Shown: positions 23,344 through 32,693, numbered from the stretch's first letter. The stretch: DNA of 33,001 bases from Planctomycetaceae bacterium (GCA_013360495.1 JABWBM010000014.1:1-33001); one strand, 5' to 3'. Notes: a model not told the origin generated them from the sequence alone. Numbers and translations are program-made.

Positions 23344-25008
23344 ATGCGTAGCGACCAGATCAAGAAAGGGTTTTCGCGCGCGCCGCATAGGGCGCTCTTG
23401 CGCGCTTGCGGGCTTGGCGAAGGCGACTTCGACAAGCCTTTCATCGGCGTGGCGAACTCCTTCGTCGAGATCATCCCGGGGCATAGGCACCTGAACGCAT
23501 TCGCCGAGATCGTCAAGCAGGGCGTGCGCGAAGCGGGCGGCATCCCCTTCGAATTTAACACGATCGGCATAGACGACGGCATCGCCATGGGCCACGACGG
23601 CATGAAGTACTCACTCCCGAGCCGCGAGATCATCGCGGACTCGGTGGAGTCCGTTGCCGTCGCCCACTGCTTCGACGCGCTCGTCTGCATCCCCAACTGC
23701 GACAAGATCACGCCCGGCATGATTATGGGAGCCTTGCGCGTCAACGTGCCCACTGTCTTCGTCTCGGGCGGCGCCATGGCGGCTGGTGTCATGGAGGACG
23801 GCAAGAAGGCCGACCTCGCGACGGTGTTCGAGGCCGTGGGAAGTTTTAGCAGCGGAAAGATCAACGAGGCTCAGCTCAAGGAGTTCGAGGAGAAGAGCTG
23901 CCCCACCTGTGGCTCCTGCGCCGGCATGTTCACCGCCAATTCGATGAACTGTTTATGCGAAGCCTTGGGTATTGCACTGCCCGGCAACGGCACCGCGCTC
24001 GCAAAGTCGCCCGAACGCGAGGCGCTCGCGCGCTCGGCGGGACGCTACGTGATGGAACTGCTCAAGCGCGACATCAAGATGCGCGACATCGTGACCATGG
24101 AGGCGCTCGACAACGCCTTCGCCCTCGACATGGCGTTTGGCGGCTCCACCAACACTATCCTGCACTGTCTTGCCATCGCGCAGGAGGCGGAGATCAACTA
24201 TCCGCTCGGCCGGCTCAACGAACTGTCGGCGCGCGTACCCCACATCTGCAAGGTGAGTCCCGCCGGCCACTACCGCATCGAAGACGTGCATCGCGCGGGC
24301 GGCGTTTCAGCCATCTTAAAGGAAATGCTGCGCAAGCCCGACACGCTGCATAAAAACTGCCTCACCGTGACTGGCAAAACGCTCGCCGAAAACGTTGCGA
24401 ACGCCGCGACCAAGGACGCCGACGTGATCCGCCCGCTAGAGAACGCCTATTCCAAAACCGGCGGGTTGGCGATCCTTACGGGCTCGCTTGCCCCCGAAGG
24501 TGCGGTGATCAAGACAGCCGCCGTCGATCCCGCCATCCGCAAGCACGAAGGCCCGGCCATTGTCTATGAGACGCAGGAGGACGCCGTGAAGGGCGTCTTC
24601 GCGGGCGAAGTGCAGCCCGGCCACGTGGTGGTGATCCGCTACGAAGGGCCGAAGGGCGGACCAGGCATGCAGGAGATGCTGGCCCCGACATCCGCCATCA
24701 TGGGCATGGGGCTTGGCTCCAATGTGGCGTTGATCACTGATGGGCGCTTCTCAGGCGCCACACGAGGCATCTGCATCGGCCACATCTGCCCCGAGGCGGC
24801 GCAGGGCGGGCCGCTGGCGTTCGTGAAGAACGGCGACACGATTCGCATTGATCTTGACAAACAACGCCTTGATCTCATGCTGCCCGCCGAAGAATTGCAA
24901 CGCAGGCAGGCGGCGTGGAAAGAGCCGGAGCCCCGCTTCAAAAAGGGATATCTGGCCCGCTACACGAAGCTCGTTGGTCCGGCCAGCCGCGGCGCGATTC
25001 TTCAGTAA
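23344..25008 (+). CDS. ilvD: Dihydroxy-acid dehydratase
   Basis: A 554-residue Fe-S enzyme dehydrating dihydroxy-acids in valine and isoleucine synthesis. Cluster-region cysteines are Cys119 in PNCDKITPG and Cys186/189/192 in [12 protein letters not shown]. The N-terminal segment reads IIPGHRHL, as in E. coli IlvD (PGHVHL), not the PCNxHL found in the [2Fe-2S] type. [20 protein letters not shown] and the late [14 protein letters not shown] are family motifs. It is shorter than E. coli IlvD by about 60 residues. CGGAG lies 8 nt upstream of the ATG. Confidence 0.97.
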   Translation: MRSDQIKKGFSRAPHRALLRACGLGEGDFDKPFIGVANSFVEIIPGHRHLNAFAEIVKQGVREAGGIPFEFNTIGIDDGIAMGHDGMKYSLPSREIIADSVESVAVAHCFDALVCIPNCDKITPGMIMGALRVNVPTVFVSGGAMAAGVMEDGKKADLATVFEAVGSFSSGKINEAQLKEFEEKSCPTCGSCAGMFTANSMNCLCEALGIALPGNGTALAKSPEREALARSAGRYVMELLKRDIKMRDIVTMEALDNAFALDMAFGGSTNTILHCLAIAQEAEINYPLGRLNELSARVPHICKVSPAGHYRIEDVHRAGGVSAILKEMLRKPDTLHKNCLTVTGKTLAENVANAATKDADVIRPLENAYSKTGGLAILTGSLAPEGAVIKTAAVDPAIRKHEGPAIVYETQEDAVKGVFAGEVQPGHVVVIRYEGPKGGPGMQEMLAPTSAIMGMGLGSNVALITDGRFSGATRGICIGHICPEAAQGGPLAFVKNGDTIRIDLDKQRLDLMLPAEELQRRQAAWKEPEPRFKKGYLARYTKLVGPASRGAILQ

Positions 25009-25023
25009 GATCACTCTTTGAAA

Positions 25024-25207
25024 ATTTTTACCACAGAGTCACAGAGACCACAGAGAAGAAATTTTTACCACGGGGAACACAGGGAAACACGGGGACAAGA
25101 AGAACTTCAGATTTTTTCAACTTTTCATTCCCCCGACTTCCCCCGTGTCCCCCGTGGCAAAAAAATCTTCGAATTTCTCGGTGTCCTCTGTGACTCTGTG
25201 GTGAATC
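25024..25207. repeat. Composite nested inverted repeat CR7 (two shells)
   Basis: Outer CAGAG arms at 25024-25061 (CCACAGAGTCACAGAGACC) and 25173-25207. Inner CGGGG arms at 25062-25099 (CCACGGGGAACACAGGG) and 25128-25162. It fills the ilvD to ilvA gap and ends 13 nt before the GGAG ribosome site of ilvA. Confidence 0.88.
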
Positions 25208-25228
25208 TTTTGTCTTCTGGAGCTTTCG

Positions 25229-26203
25229 ATGCCCGAGTCTGAACTTGCCCGCCTGACCCTCAATGACATACGCACAGCGCGCGAGGTAATCGCGCGCCAT
25301 TTGCCGCCGACGCCGTTCTTCGAGTTTCCACGTTTGTCTGAACGCACCGGTACGGAGACCTGGGTCAAACTCGAAAACACCCAGCCCATCGGCGCGTTCA
25401 AAGTGCGCGGCGGCGTCAACTTCGTCAACAGCATGTCGGCGGCCGAGCGCGCATTAGGCTTCGTCGCGGCCACACGAGGCAATCACGGTCAGGCATTGGC
25501 CTACGGCTGCCGGGCGTCCGGCGCGAAGTGCACGATTTTCGTCCCGCAGGGCAACAATCCCGACAAAAACGCTGCGATGAAGGCCTACGGCGCGGACTTG
25601 CGGATCGAGGGCAAGGACTTCGATGAAGCGCTGGAAGCGGCGCTGCGCTTTTCGGCTACCAGTGGCGCGCACTTCGTTCATCCAGCGGATCCGGCATTCG
25701 TCGCGGGCGCAGGCACCATGGCGCTCGAGATGCTCGATCAAGCGAAGCAGCCCTTCGACGCGATCTTTATTCCAGTGGGCGCCGGCAGCATCGTCACTGG
25801 CGTGTCGGTCGTGCTCAAGGCGCTCAGCCCAAAAACAAAGATCATCGGCGTGCAGGCCGAGAATGCGCCCGCCATGTACCAGACTTATAAAAAGGGATCG
25901 CTCCAATCCACTTCGTCGGCCAACACCATCGCCGACGGACTCGCCATCCGCAACGCCATTAAGACCACCGGGGAGTTGCTCCAGCGTTCTGCCGACGACA
26001 TGGTGCTGGTCAGTGAAGAAGAAATTCGCAGCGCCATCCGCTGCTACGCCGACACGACGCACTACCTCGCCGAGGGCGCCGGCGCCGCAGCGCTCGCGGG
26101 CCTGATCAAGCTCAAGGATGCTTACAAGGGCAAGCGTGTCGCCGTGATTCTGAGCGGCGGCAACATCGACCATGCGACGCTCACGAGCGTGCTGTGTCAG
26201 TGA
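25229..26203 (+). CDS. ilvA: Threonine dehydratase, catalytic domain only
   Basis: A 324-residue fold-type II PLP enzyme converting threonine to 2-oxobutyrate for isoleucine. PLP Lys58 lies in IGAFKVRGG; the substrate loop ATRGNHGQALAYG and LSGGNIDH near the end are typical. The phosphate loop reads VGAGSIVTG instead of the common GGGGL. There is no C-terminal ACT-like regulatory domain, so isoleucine inhibition of the E. coli IlvA kind is not expected. A catabolic or hydroxyaspartate lyase is an alternative, but its place at the end of an ilv operon supports the biosynthetic role. Confidence 0.9.
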   Translation: MPESELARLTLNDIRTAREVIARHLPPTPFFEFPRLSERTGTETWVKLENTQPIGAFKVRGGVNFVNSMSAAERALGFVAATRGNHGQALAYGCRASGAKCTIFVPQGNNPDKNAAMKAYGADLRIEGKDFDEALEAALRFSATSGAHFVHPADPAFVAGAGTMALEMLDQAKQPFDAIFIPVGAGSIVTGVSVVLKALSPKTKIIGVQAENAPAMYQTYKKGSLQSTSSANTIADGLAIRNAIKTTGELLQRSADDMVLVSEEEIRSAIRCYADTTHYLAEGAGAAALAGLIKLKDAYKGKRVAVILSGGNIDHATLTSVLCQ

Positions 26204-26221
26204 TGGCGTCCAAGGCAGTGT

Positions 26222-26292
26222 GTAGCGTTACGCGCCCTCGCGTGACGGACACACCAAAAGCCAAGACGCCATGCGAGGGCGCATGGTGTTAC
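26222..26292. repeat. Two opposed GTAGCG-type palindromes
   Basis: GTAGCGTTACGCGCCCTCGC (26222 onwards, to GTGACGGA at 26249) and its inverted relative at 26261-26292, ending GGCGCATGGTGTTAC. They lie between the convergent ilvA and polysaccharide export genes and could end transcription from both sides. Confidence 0.65.
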
Positions 26293-26339
26293 AAGAGCTA
26301 TGCGATGTGACTTCTCTTCAAATCATTCTGAGAAAAGCG

Positions 26340-27305
26340 TTAGAAATTGCGCTTGAAGATGTCTTCAAGCACCGTCTCGACGCCGCTGAAATCGCTCCAG
26401 ATACCACTGATAAGGCGAGCGCTTTCGAGAATTTCTACGATCAGCGGGTTTTTCTCAATATGCGTAATGATGAGGTCGCCGTCGCGAATGTCCATGTCGA
26501 GATTCGGGTCTTCGTAAATCAGCTTCTCCAGATCCACAAGGATATAGATGTAATATTCGATGAACTGATTGGTTTTCGGATCCTTGCGGGTGGTGACGAT
26601 CTTCCTGCGAATAGCGATCTCGCGCCAGTCCATCGTGGAAGAATATACGGATGCCAGTGTCGTCAAAACCGTGTCGTTTCCACGGAGCTGGACGCGGGAT
26701 GTTCCTGCTGCGCCGCCGCCCGTTCCGCCGAGCGCAAGAATGGTCGCCTCGCCCCATTGCGTCCGGTCGCCAAGCAGCGAATTATCAAACACGGGCAGGT
26801 TGACGTTCACCCTAGGGAGCGCGTTCTCCTCGGGAAACGATTTGTACCACGTCGCCAAAGCCCGCGAGAGTTCCTCGCGAATCTCCTTGGCGGTCTTACC
26901 CGCGACGGGGAAATCGCTCAAGGGTCCGATGTCGATAGTGCCTTCCGGGCGGATGACGTAACGTTCTTTGTTAATTGGATCGTCAGGATGGCTTGGAAGC
27001 TTGATATCGATGATCGAGCCAGCGCGAAAGCGGAAGGGTTCGCCACCGCCCGGCGCCATGGCGCCGCCGCCGTAGAGACCGTAGCGGTCCATGAGGTCCG
27101 TGTAGGTCTCGATCGTCATGATGAAGGTGTTGTCGAGATTCGCGCGGGCGTTCTGGAGCATCACGGTCTGATTGGCTTCAAGCTCAGGATACGTACCCCG
27201 CCATTCGCGCGCTTCCTTCGGCGTGGTCAGGCGCGTATAGCAGCCCGATACAACCAGCGCCGAACAGCACGCAACCAACGCGATTCCGCCCGTGATGAAT
27301 CTCAT
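26340..27305 (-). CDS. Wza-like polysaccharide export lipoprotein
   Basis: A 321-residue protein. The signal peptide MRFITGGIALVACCSALVVS ends at a lipobox with Cys22. A poly_export domain follows (about 90-172: FRAGSIIDIKLPSHPDDPIN, the RPEGTIDIGPL strand, and GKTAKEIREELSRAL), then a SLBB-like beta-grasp region (about 185-290). Such proteins form outer-membrane exits for capsule or exopolysaccharide. No Wzc kinase or glycosyltransferase is adjacent. The ATG at 27303-27305 has GGGGGG 7 nt upstream; an in-frame TTG five codons earlier is less likely. It follows rpsT by 32 nt and may be cotranscribed. Confidence 0.85.
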   Translation of the reverse strand: MRFITGGIALVACCSALVVSGCYTRLTTPKEAREWRGTYPELEANQTVMLQNARANLDNTFIMTIETYTDLMDRYGLYGGGAMAPGGGEPFRFRAGSIIDIKLPSHPDDPINKERYVIRPEGTIDIGPLSDFPVAGKTAKEIREELSRALATWYKSFPEENALPRVNVNLPVFDNSLLGDRTQWGEATILALGGTGGGAAGTSRVQLRGNDTVLTTLASVYSSTMDWREIAIRRKIVTTRKDPKTNQFIEYYIYILVDLEKLIYEDPNLDMDIRDGDLIITHIEKNPLIVEILESARLISGIWSDFSGVETVLEDIFKRNF

Positions 27306-27337
27306 CTGCTTGCCCCCCAAAACGACGCGCTTCGAAA

Positions 27338-27601
27338 TTACTTCATCGCTGCCACTTGAGCCTTGAGCCGCCCCTTGACGCGGGCGGCCATGCCGGAGTG
27401 GATGATGTTGCGCTTGGCGGCTTTATCCGCCTTGCTCTCCACGAGACGCGCCTGCGCCTCGGCCTTGGCCTTGTCGCCCGACGCGATCAATACGCGAAGC
27501 CGCTTGACCTCGGTGCGCAACGTGCCGCGCACGGCGCGGTTATGCTCGTTGGCTTTGAGGTTCTGACGCGAGCGCTTCCTTGCCTGGTTCGAGTGAGCCA
27601 T
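27338..27601 (-). CDS. rpsT: 30S ribosomal protein bS20
   Basis: An 87-residue, Lys/Arg/Ala-rich, all-helical ribosomal protein that binds 16S rRNA early in 30S assembly. MAHSNQARKRSRQNLKANEH and the late HSGMAARVKGRLKAQVAAMK fragments (with IIHSGMAARVKGRL conserved) identify it. AGGACAGAGAC precedes the ATG. It lies 49 nt after the TPR gene and 32 nt before the export lipoprotein gene. Confidence 0.97.
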   Translation of the reverse strand: MAHSNQARKRSRQNLKANEHNRAVRGTLRTEVKRLRVLIASGDKAKAEAQARLVESKADKAAKRNIIHSGMAARVKGRLKAQVAAMK

Positions 27602-27650
27602 GTCTCTGTCCTATCCTTGGTTCTGGTGAACTGTCCCAAAAATACACCGT

Positions 27651-28997
27651 CTACTTTCGCCCCTGCAGCGCGTCAAGGCGTTGCCCGACATCTCTGAAGG
27701 CCGCGTTATCGAGGAAGAGGCCCTGAAAGAGCTGGACCGCCTCGTCCGTCTTGCCCTGACGGGCGTAAACGTCGCCGAGCCAGTAGCGGACATCGTTGAA
27801 CAGGTCCTCTTCCGCCTCGGTGATTTGCGCGCGCACGTTTTGAAGCTGCTTTTCCGCGAGTTCGAGCCGGTTCATCTGCGCGAAGCAGCGCCCGAGCAGA
27901 ACGCCGACCTGTTTGCCCAGCTTCGGCGACTTGCTCGCTTTCTGGATGTGCTCGACCGCCTGCGCAAATTGTTTGGCCTCGAAGAGCGCCTTTCCCAATT
28001 GAAAGCGCTTGTCCATGTCGGCGGGGGCCTCTTCCACCTGACGCATATACTCGGCGATCTGGAATTTCGACTGCTCGGCCTTGACCCTGGCGGCCTTCGC
28101 CTTCCACTCGGCCGCGGCCTGAGGCTCGTCCTGTATCTTCTTCGCGCAATAACGCAGTTTGAATTCAAAATCCTGATTCTTGTAGCGCGTGGCCAGCTCG
28201 ACGAGGTCTTGCGGTTTGTCCAACTCCTCGTATTTCGCCATCAGCCACTGGAAGGCTTGATCGTATTGCCGCGCCTTGCCGAAAAGCTCTGCCTTCTTCT
28301 TGATCCAGGTTTTGTCGGTGGGGTGTTCGCCGATCTTGCGGTCGACAACTTCAATGGCTTTGGGGAGCTCCTCTTTCGTTAACACTTTGCGGTTGAGCAA
28401 TTCGAGTTCCATCGCTTCGCCGGTATTGGCGAGCATTTCGCGCGAGGACTTCGCCGCCGAAATTCGTGACAACGTCGACGCTGCCGCCGTATTGCGCGCG
28501 AGATCGGTGATCTCCTTGTCCTGCGGGGCGAGCGCGCGGGCTCGTGTGAGCAGCTTCTGCGCGAGATCGGCCATTTGCGCGTCGATGAAGGCCTTCGCCC
28601 CCTTCTTCATCGCTTCGAGGTTGTCTTTGCCCTTGTCACAGAAGTCGATGATGTATTGGTAGATATGCCCGGCGGCTTCGTGATGGCCCATCTGTGCTAG
28701 CGTATCGGCCACGCGCATATTGTATTTCGCGCTGCGCGGATCCTTGACCACGGCCTTCTCGTGTTCGGCTATTTGCACCTTCGGATCGCGCGAGAGCACC
28801 AGCGTGCGCCCCGGGATTGGCGGTATCTTGACGCTGTCTTTCTCGGCTTGCAGCAGCACGACGCGCAGGCGTTTGCGCGCATCGAGATTTTCGGGCGCGA
28901 TCTGCAATGCTTCAAGATACATCTGGATGGCGTACTCGTAGTTGCGCTTCTTGAAAGCGTCTTCGGCGCGCGCGATGAATTTGCTGATGTCGACCAT
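27651..28997 (-). CDS. TPR-repeat protein
   Basis: A 448-residue soluble protein of mostly helical repeats. TPR-like units are clear near the N terminus (FIARAEDAFKKRNYEYAIQM, followed by YLEALQIAPEN) and again at about 345-440 (KRFQLGKALFEAKQFAQAVE, then LLGRCFAQMNRLELAEKQL and YWLGDVYARQGKTDEAVQLF). The middle is charged and less regular. No signal peptide. Such proteins are scaffolds; partners are unknown. The start at MVDISKF (28995-28997) is chosen because upstream residues in the frame do not look like protein. It is the first gene of a possible TPR-rpsT-export operon. Confidence 0.82.
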   Translation of the reverse strand: MVDISKFIARAEDAFKKRNYEYAIQMYLEALQIAPENLDARKRLRVVLLQAEKDSVKIPPIPGRTLVLSRDPKVQIAEHEKAVVKDPRSAKYNMRVADTLAQMGHHEAAGHIYQYIIDFCDKGKDNLEAMKKGAKAFIDAQMADLAQKLLTRARALAPQDKEITDLARNTAAASTLSRISAAKSSREMLANTGEAMELELLNRKVLTKEELPKAIEVVDRKIGEHPTDKTWIKKKAELFGKARQYDQAFQWLMAKYEELDKPQDLVELATRYKNQDFEFKLRYCAKKIQDEPQAAAEWKAKAARVKAEQSKFQIAEYMRQVEEAPADMDKRFQLGKALFEAKQFAQAVEHIQKASKSPKLGKQVGVLLGRCFAQMNRLELAEKQLQNVRAQITEAEEDLFNDVRYWLGDVYARQGKTDEAVQLFQGLFLDNAAFRDVGQRLDALQGRK

Positions 28998-29440
28998 CTC
29001 AACCAACCGGATGCTGCCACTCACGAAGTCGCGAACACACGTCCCTTGACCCGTCCAACGGCCACCGCCACGCGCATGAATGCTATGGAAGGAATATAGC
29101 ACCACCCATAATATCCGCAAGGTCAACGGGAATAACAGGTTGCGCGCTTGCGCTCCGGGGAAGGCGGCTCCGCACACGAACCCGTCCTCAACCCAGAGCG
29201 GAAAAATATGCTGGACAAGGGCGGGCTCTTCGTAGCAGATAATGTACGTGGGTGGTTGCGCATTCGCTGTTGAACGGCACGTGCCGGAATCATCCGGCAA
29301 TGTTGGACACGGTGTGCGCTGCCACGTCTCCTTCCTTATCCTGGAATGATGACGCCCACCAAGCGAGAAGAGGTTTAATACACGGTAAGACTATTCGACA
29401 CCATCCGTTCAAAGAAGTAGAGCACATTGAGGAGACACGC
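28998..29440. other. 443-nt divergent intergenic region
   Basis: This lies between the minus-strand TPR gene and the plus-strand protease gene and should carry promoters for both. The frames open across it lack protein-like composition. I see a short palindrome, CCGGAATCATCCGG at about 29283-29297, and no convincing promoter, RNA gene or member of the repeat families. Confidence 0.5.
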
Positions 29441-32400
29441 ATGATTTCCCGGATCGTCAGCAGCATCGTCGTCATGGTTGCAATCGCCCTTGCGGGGACC
29501 GCGAGCCTGCTCGCGCAGTCCGCCCCGAATCCGAAAGTCGACTCACTGAAGGACATGGAGGAGCTCGAGAAGCACGTTCAGGAAATCATCGCCAAGGCGC
29601 GTCCCGCGGTCGTCGGTATCTTTGCCGGTGGCGGCGGATCGGGGACCCTTATCTCCGAAGACGGCTGGATCGCGACGGCTGCCCACGTTACCGGCGTTAC
29701 CGCCGGCGCCCCCGTGCAAATCGTCCTCGCCGACGGCACAAGCATGCCCGGCACCGTCCGCGGCACACACATGGCCATGGACTACGCACTCATTAAGGTG
29801 GAACCAAAGGAAGGCCAGAAATTCCCCTATGTTGAGCTGGGCGATTCCGGCGCTCTCGTCAAAGGTCAATGGGTTCTCGCCATGGGACACCCGCTCGGAA
29901 CCGAGGGCGGGCGCGGACCGGTGGTGCGCCTTGGGCGCGTGATCAATCCGAGGATGATTCCCAGCACATTTGTGCATGTCGACGCCCCGCTGATCAGCGG
30001 CGATTCTGGCGGGCCGATTTTCGACCTCGGAGGAAACCTCGTCGCCATCAACCAGTCCATCGGCACGCAGGACGTACGCCAGAACATGACCACGCCGGTC
30101 AACGGCATGAAAGAAATCCTCGACCAGCTTAAGGACGATCAGGCCCTTGGCCGCGCGCAAAACTACGGCGTCGGCGGCGGCGTTCAATCCGAAATGAGCC
30201 CGGAGGACATGGAAGACTATCAGGCCGCGATGCAGAAGCTCACGAGCGGCGGCCCGCGCGAGGAAGCCGCGAATGAACTCGCTGAACTCGCCGAACGCGA
30301 AAAAATGCCGTCAGATGTCTACTACAACGCTGCCTGCGCGTTTTCGCTCTGGTCCGGCGAACTGAGCGGCGAGGAAAAAGAAGCCAAAGCCAAACTTGCG
30401 GTGAAGTACCTCCAGGCCAGCTTTGACGCCGGTTGGGGCGACCTCATCCATATCGAAGGCGACACCGATCTCGACTCCATCCGCGAGCGCGAGGATTTCA
30501 AGGCTGCCATCGATGCGCTCAAGAAGAAGAACTTCAAACCCGTGTTCGGCGTCCGCATTACGCCGGCAACTTCCGGTGTGACAGTGGCCGGCATTCTCAA
30601 GGATTCGATCGCCGAAGCTTCCGGCTTCCGCGCCGGCGACGTCATCACCGCCATCAACGGCAAGCCCGTGACCAATGCCATCGACTATGCCAACGCCATC
30701 GCTTCAGCGGACCTTGCGAGCGCCACGATGTTCTCGGTCAAGCGCGATGCGACGGACATGACCATCGAGGTAAACTTCGGCGGGAACAACGACGCCGGGC
30801 CCGCCCTCGCTGGCCTCGAGAAAAACGACAAGAGCTTGCTCGAACTGTGGGAGAAGCACACCAAGAGCCTTTCGCCTGCCGTCTTCGCCGTATTGCAGGG
30901 CGGAACGAAATCGGTCGCGTTCGCCACGGCCGTGTCCCATGACGGCTACCTCGTCACCAAGGCGAGCGAACTCGACGCAAGCAAGGAAATCGAGCTTCGC
31001 GACGACGACGGCGCGAAGATCAAGGCGGTCATCGCCGCCACCGACGAGCCCTCCGACATCGCATTGCTCAAGGTCGAGCGAAAGCTCGAATCGATCGTCG
31101 ACTTCAACTTCACCGGCGAAGACCCCGTGATCGGCACGATGCTTTCCAGCGTGCGCGCCAACGGCGACGCCTTCACTTACGGTATCGTCGCTCTGCCGGG
31201 CGGCTACAACAGCACCGCCATGGGCGAGCGCGCCTATGTCGGTGTCAACGGCGAAACAGCGAGCGGCGGAGGCTTTACGGTCACCGTCGTGGCGCCAGGA
31301 TCGCCCGGCGAGAAAGCCGGTCTCGAGGTCGGCGACAAAATTCTTGCCATCGATGGCGAGCCGATCGCGGACTTCTTCACCGCCGTAACGATGATCCAGA
31401 GCAAAAAACCCGGAACCATCGTCACTCTCGAAGGCGAGCGCGATGGCCAGCCTTTGCGCATCGATGTCACCGTCGGCAAACGCAGTGAAATCGAAGGAGC
31501 CCCCTTCCAGCCTCAGCTTCCGCCCGAGACGGACACGATTCCCAAGCCCCCCTCGGCCACGCAAGGCGGCCCGCTCCTCGGCTTCCGCGGAAAAACGTCA
31601 GAAGCGAAGGATGGCGTCGAGGTCACGTCCACCGAACGCAGCGGCCCGGCAGAAGATGCCGGCCTCAAGGTCGGCGACCGCGTCGTTGGCCTGGGTTCAG
31701 AGGCCGTTACAAGCAACGATGACCTCAAAGCCGCCATCGCGGGCAAAAATCCCGGCGACACCTTGCAGCTCCGTTTCGTGCGCGAGGGCGCCGAGATGTC
31801 GGGCAATCTGATCCTCGGGGAAAAAATAGACGGAGACCCGGTAGTCGGCGTCAACCTCGACCCGACCGTCGAGGAAGTCACCGTCGTGGGCGTCGTTCCC
31901 GGCGGCCCGGCCGACATCGCCGGCCTCGAAGAGGGCGACATCATCACCGCCATGGACGGCTATGCCATCGCCAGTCTCGAAGACTTGAGAAACGAGCTCT
32001 CCCAGCGCAGGCCGAGGCAGACTGTGACCCTCGCCATCACCCGCAACGGCGAGAAAAAAAATATCGACCTCACCCTCGGAAGCCGCGACGAAATGCCAAC
32101 CGAACCCCGGCAACAACCCGGCGACGATAGCCAAAGCAAACCATCCATCGGCATGACGCTCAAGGAACGCGACGACGGCAAGGGACTCGATGTAACCGCG
32201 GTGAAGGACGGCAGCCCCGCTTCGAAAGCGAAGATCGAAGTCGGCGATATCGTGCTTCGCGTGAATAATACGGCGGTCAATTCTCTCGATGACTTCAAAA
32301 AAATACTTGAGAGCGCCGGCCCTGCCCTGCAAGTCCGCTACAAGCGCGGCGACGAGCGCTTCGACACCGTGATCCAGCTCGGAGGCGGACGCGCCGGGCC

Positions 32401-32683
32401 CGGCGGTGGACGTCAGGGCCGCCCCGGCCAGCAAGGAGCTCCGGGCCAGCCACCCATGGATCAGATTAAAGGCGAGACCAGCAAACGCGCTGACGGTTTC
32501 GGCGCGGTCATCCAGCACGACGGCGTGGTGAAGCCCGCCGAGTGCGGGGGGCCGATCATCGACCTCGACGGCAACGTGCGCGGGCTGAACATCGCCCGCT
32601 CCGACCGCACCCGCACCTTCGCGCTGCCCGCAACCCGCGTGAAGGAAGTTGTGGAGTCGTTGATCGCTCAAGCCGGGAAGTAG
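29441..32683 (+). CDS. Secreted trypsin-like protease with five PDZ domains and a split, degenerate second protease domain
   Basis: A 1080-residue protein with a Sec signal peptide (about 1-26). The first trypsin domain has a full triad: His82 (ATAAHVTG), Asp114 (MAMDYALI) and Ser189 (SGDSGGPI). A TPR-like helical part (about 270-360) precedes PDZ1 (about 368-447). Residues 472-585 read as half of a second trypsin domain, with Ser509 where His should be but Asp539 kept (SDIALLKV). PDZ2-5 follow (about 596-679, 708-793, 800-881, 900-981), then a Gly/Pro/Gln linker. The other half (1014-1075) has AECGGPI, so Cys1035 replaces the serine. Probably periplasmic quality control. GAGGAG precedes the ATG. 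Confidence 0.88.
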   Translation: MISRIVSSIVVMVAIALAGTASLLAQSAPNPKVDSLKDMEELEKHVQEIIAKARPAVVGIFAGGGGSGTLISEDGWIATAAHVTGVTAGAPVQIVLADGTSMPGTVRGTHMAMDYALIKVEPKEGQKFPYVELGDSGALVKGQWVLAMGHPLGTEGGRGPVVRLGRVINPRMIPSTFVHVDAPLISGDSGGPIFDLGGNLVAINQSIGTQDVRQNMTTPVNGMKEILDQLKDDQALGRAQNYGVGGGVQSEMSPEDMEDYQAAMQKLTSGGPREEAANELAELAEREKMPSDVYYNAACAFSLWSGELSGEEKEAKAKLAVKYLQASFDAGWGDLIHIEGDTDLDSIREREDFKAAIDALKKKNFKPVFGVRITPATSGVTVAGILKDSIAEASGFRAGDVITAINGKPVTNAIDYANAIASADLASATMFSVKRDATDMTIEVNFGGNNDAGPALAGLEKNDKSLLELWEKHTKSLSPAVFAVLQGGTKSVAFATAVSHDGYLVTKASELDASKEIELRDDDGAKIKAVIAATDEPSDIALLKVERKLESIVDFNFTGEDPVIGTMLSSVRANGDAFTYGIVALPGGYNSTAMGERAYVGVNGETASGGGFTVTVVAPGSPGEKAGLEVGDKILAIDGEPIADFFTAVTMIQSKKPGTIVTLEGERDGQPLRIDVTVGKRSEIEGAPFQPQLPPETDTIPKPPSATQGGPLLGFRGKTSEAKDGVEVTSTERSGPAEDAGLKVGDRVVGLGSEAVTSNDDLKAAIAGKNPGDTLQLRFVREGAEMSGNLILGEKIDGDPVVGVNLDPTVEEVTVVGVVPGGPADIAGLEEGDIITAMDGYAIASLEDLRNELSQRRPRQTVTLAITRNGEKKNIDLTLGSRDEMPTEPRQQPGDDSQSKPSIGMTLKERDDGKGLDVTAVKDGSPASKAKIEVGDIVLRVNNTAVNSLDDFKKILESAGPALQVRYKRGDERFDTVIQLGGGRAGPGGGRQGRPGQQGAPGQPPMDQIKGETSKRADGFGAVIQHDGVVKPAECGGPIIDLDGNVRGLNIARSDRTRTFALPATRVKEVVESLIAQAGK

Positions 32684-32693
32684 TCGGAAGTCC

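Noticed and set aside
14031-25207. The CR elements as CRISPR arrays
   Set aside because: The units are inverted nested pairs of imperfect 9-10-nt iterations, not regular direct repeats with unique spacers, and no cas genes are present.
28998-29300. An upstream extension of the TPR protein to 29300
   Set aside because: The added 101 residues have no repeat character and overlap a likely promoter region; MVDISKF is a natural start.
29252-29440. An upstream extension of the protease
   Set aside because: The ATG at 29441 has a strong ribosome site and begins a proper signal peptide; the extension would bury it.
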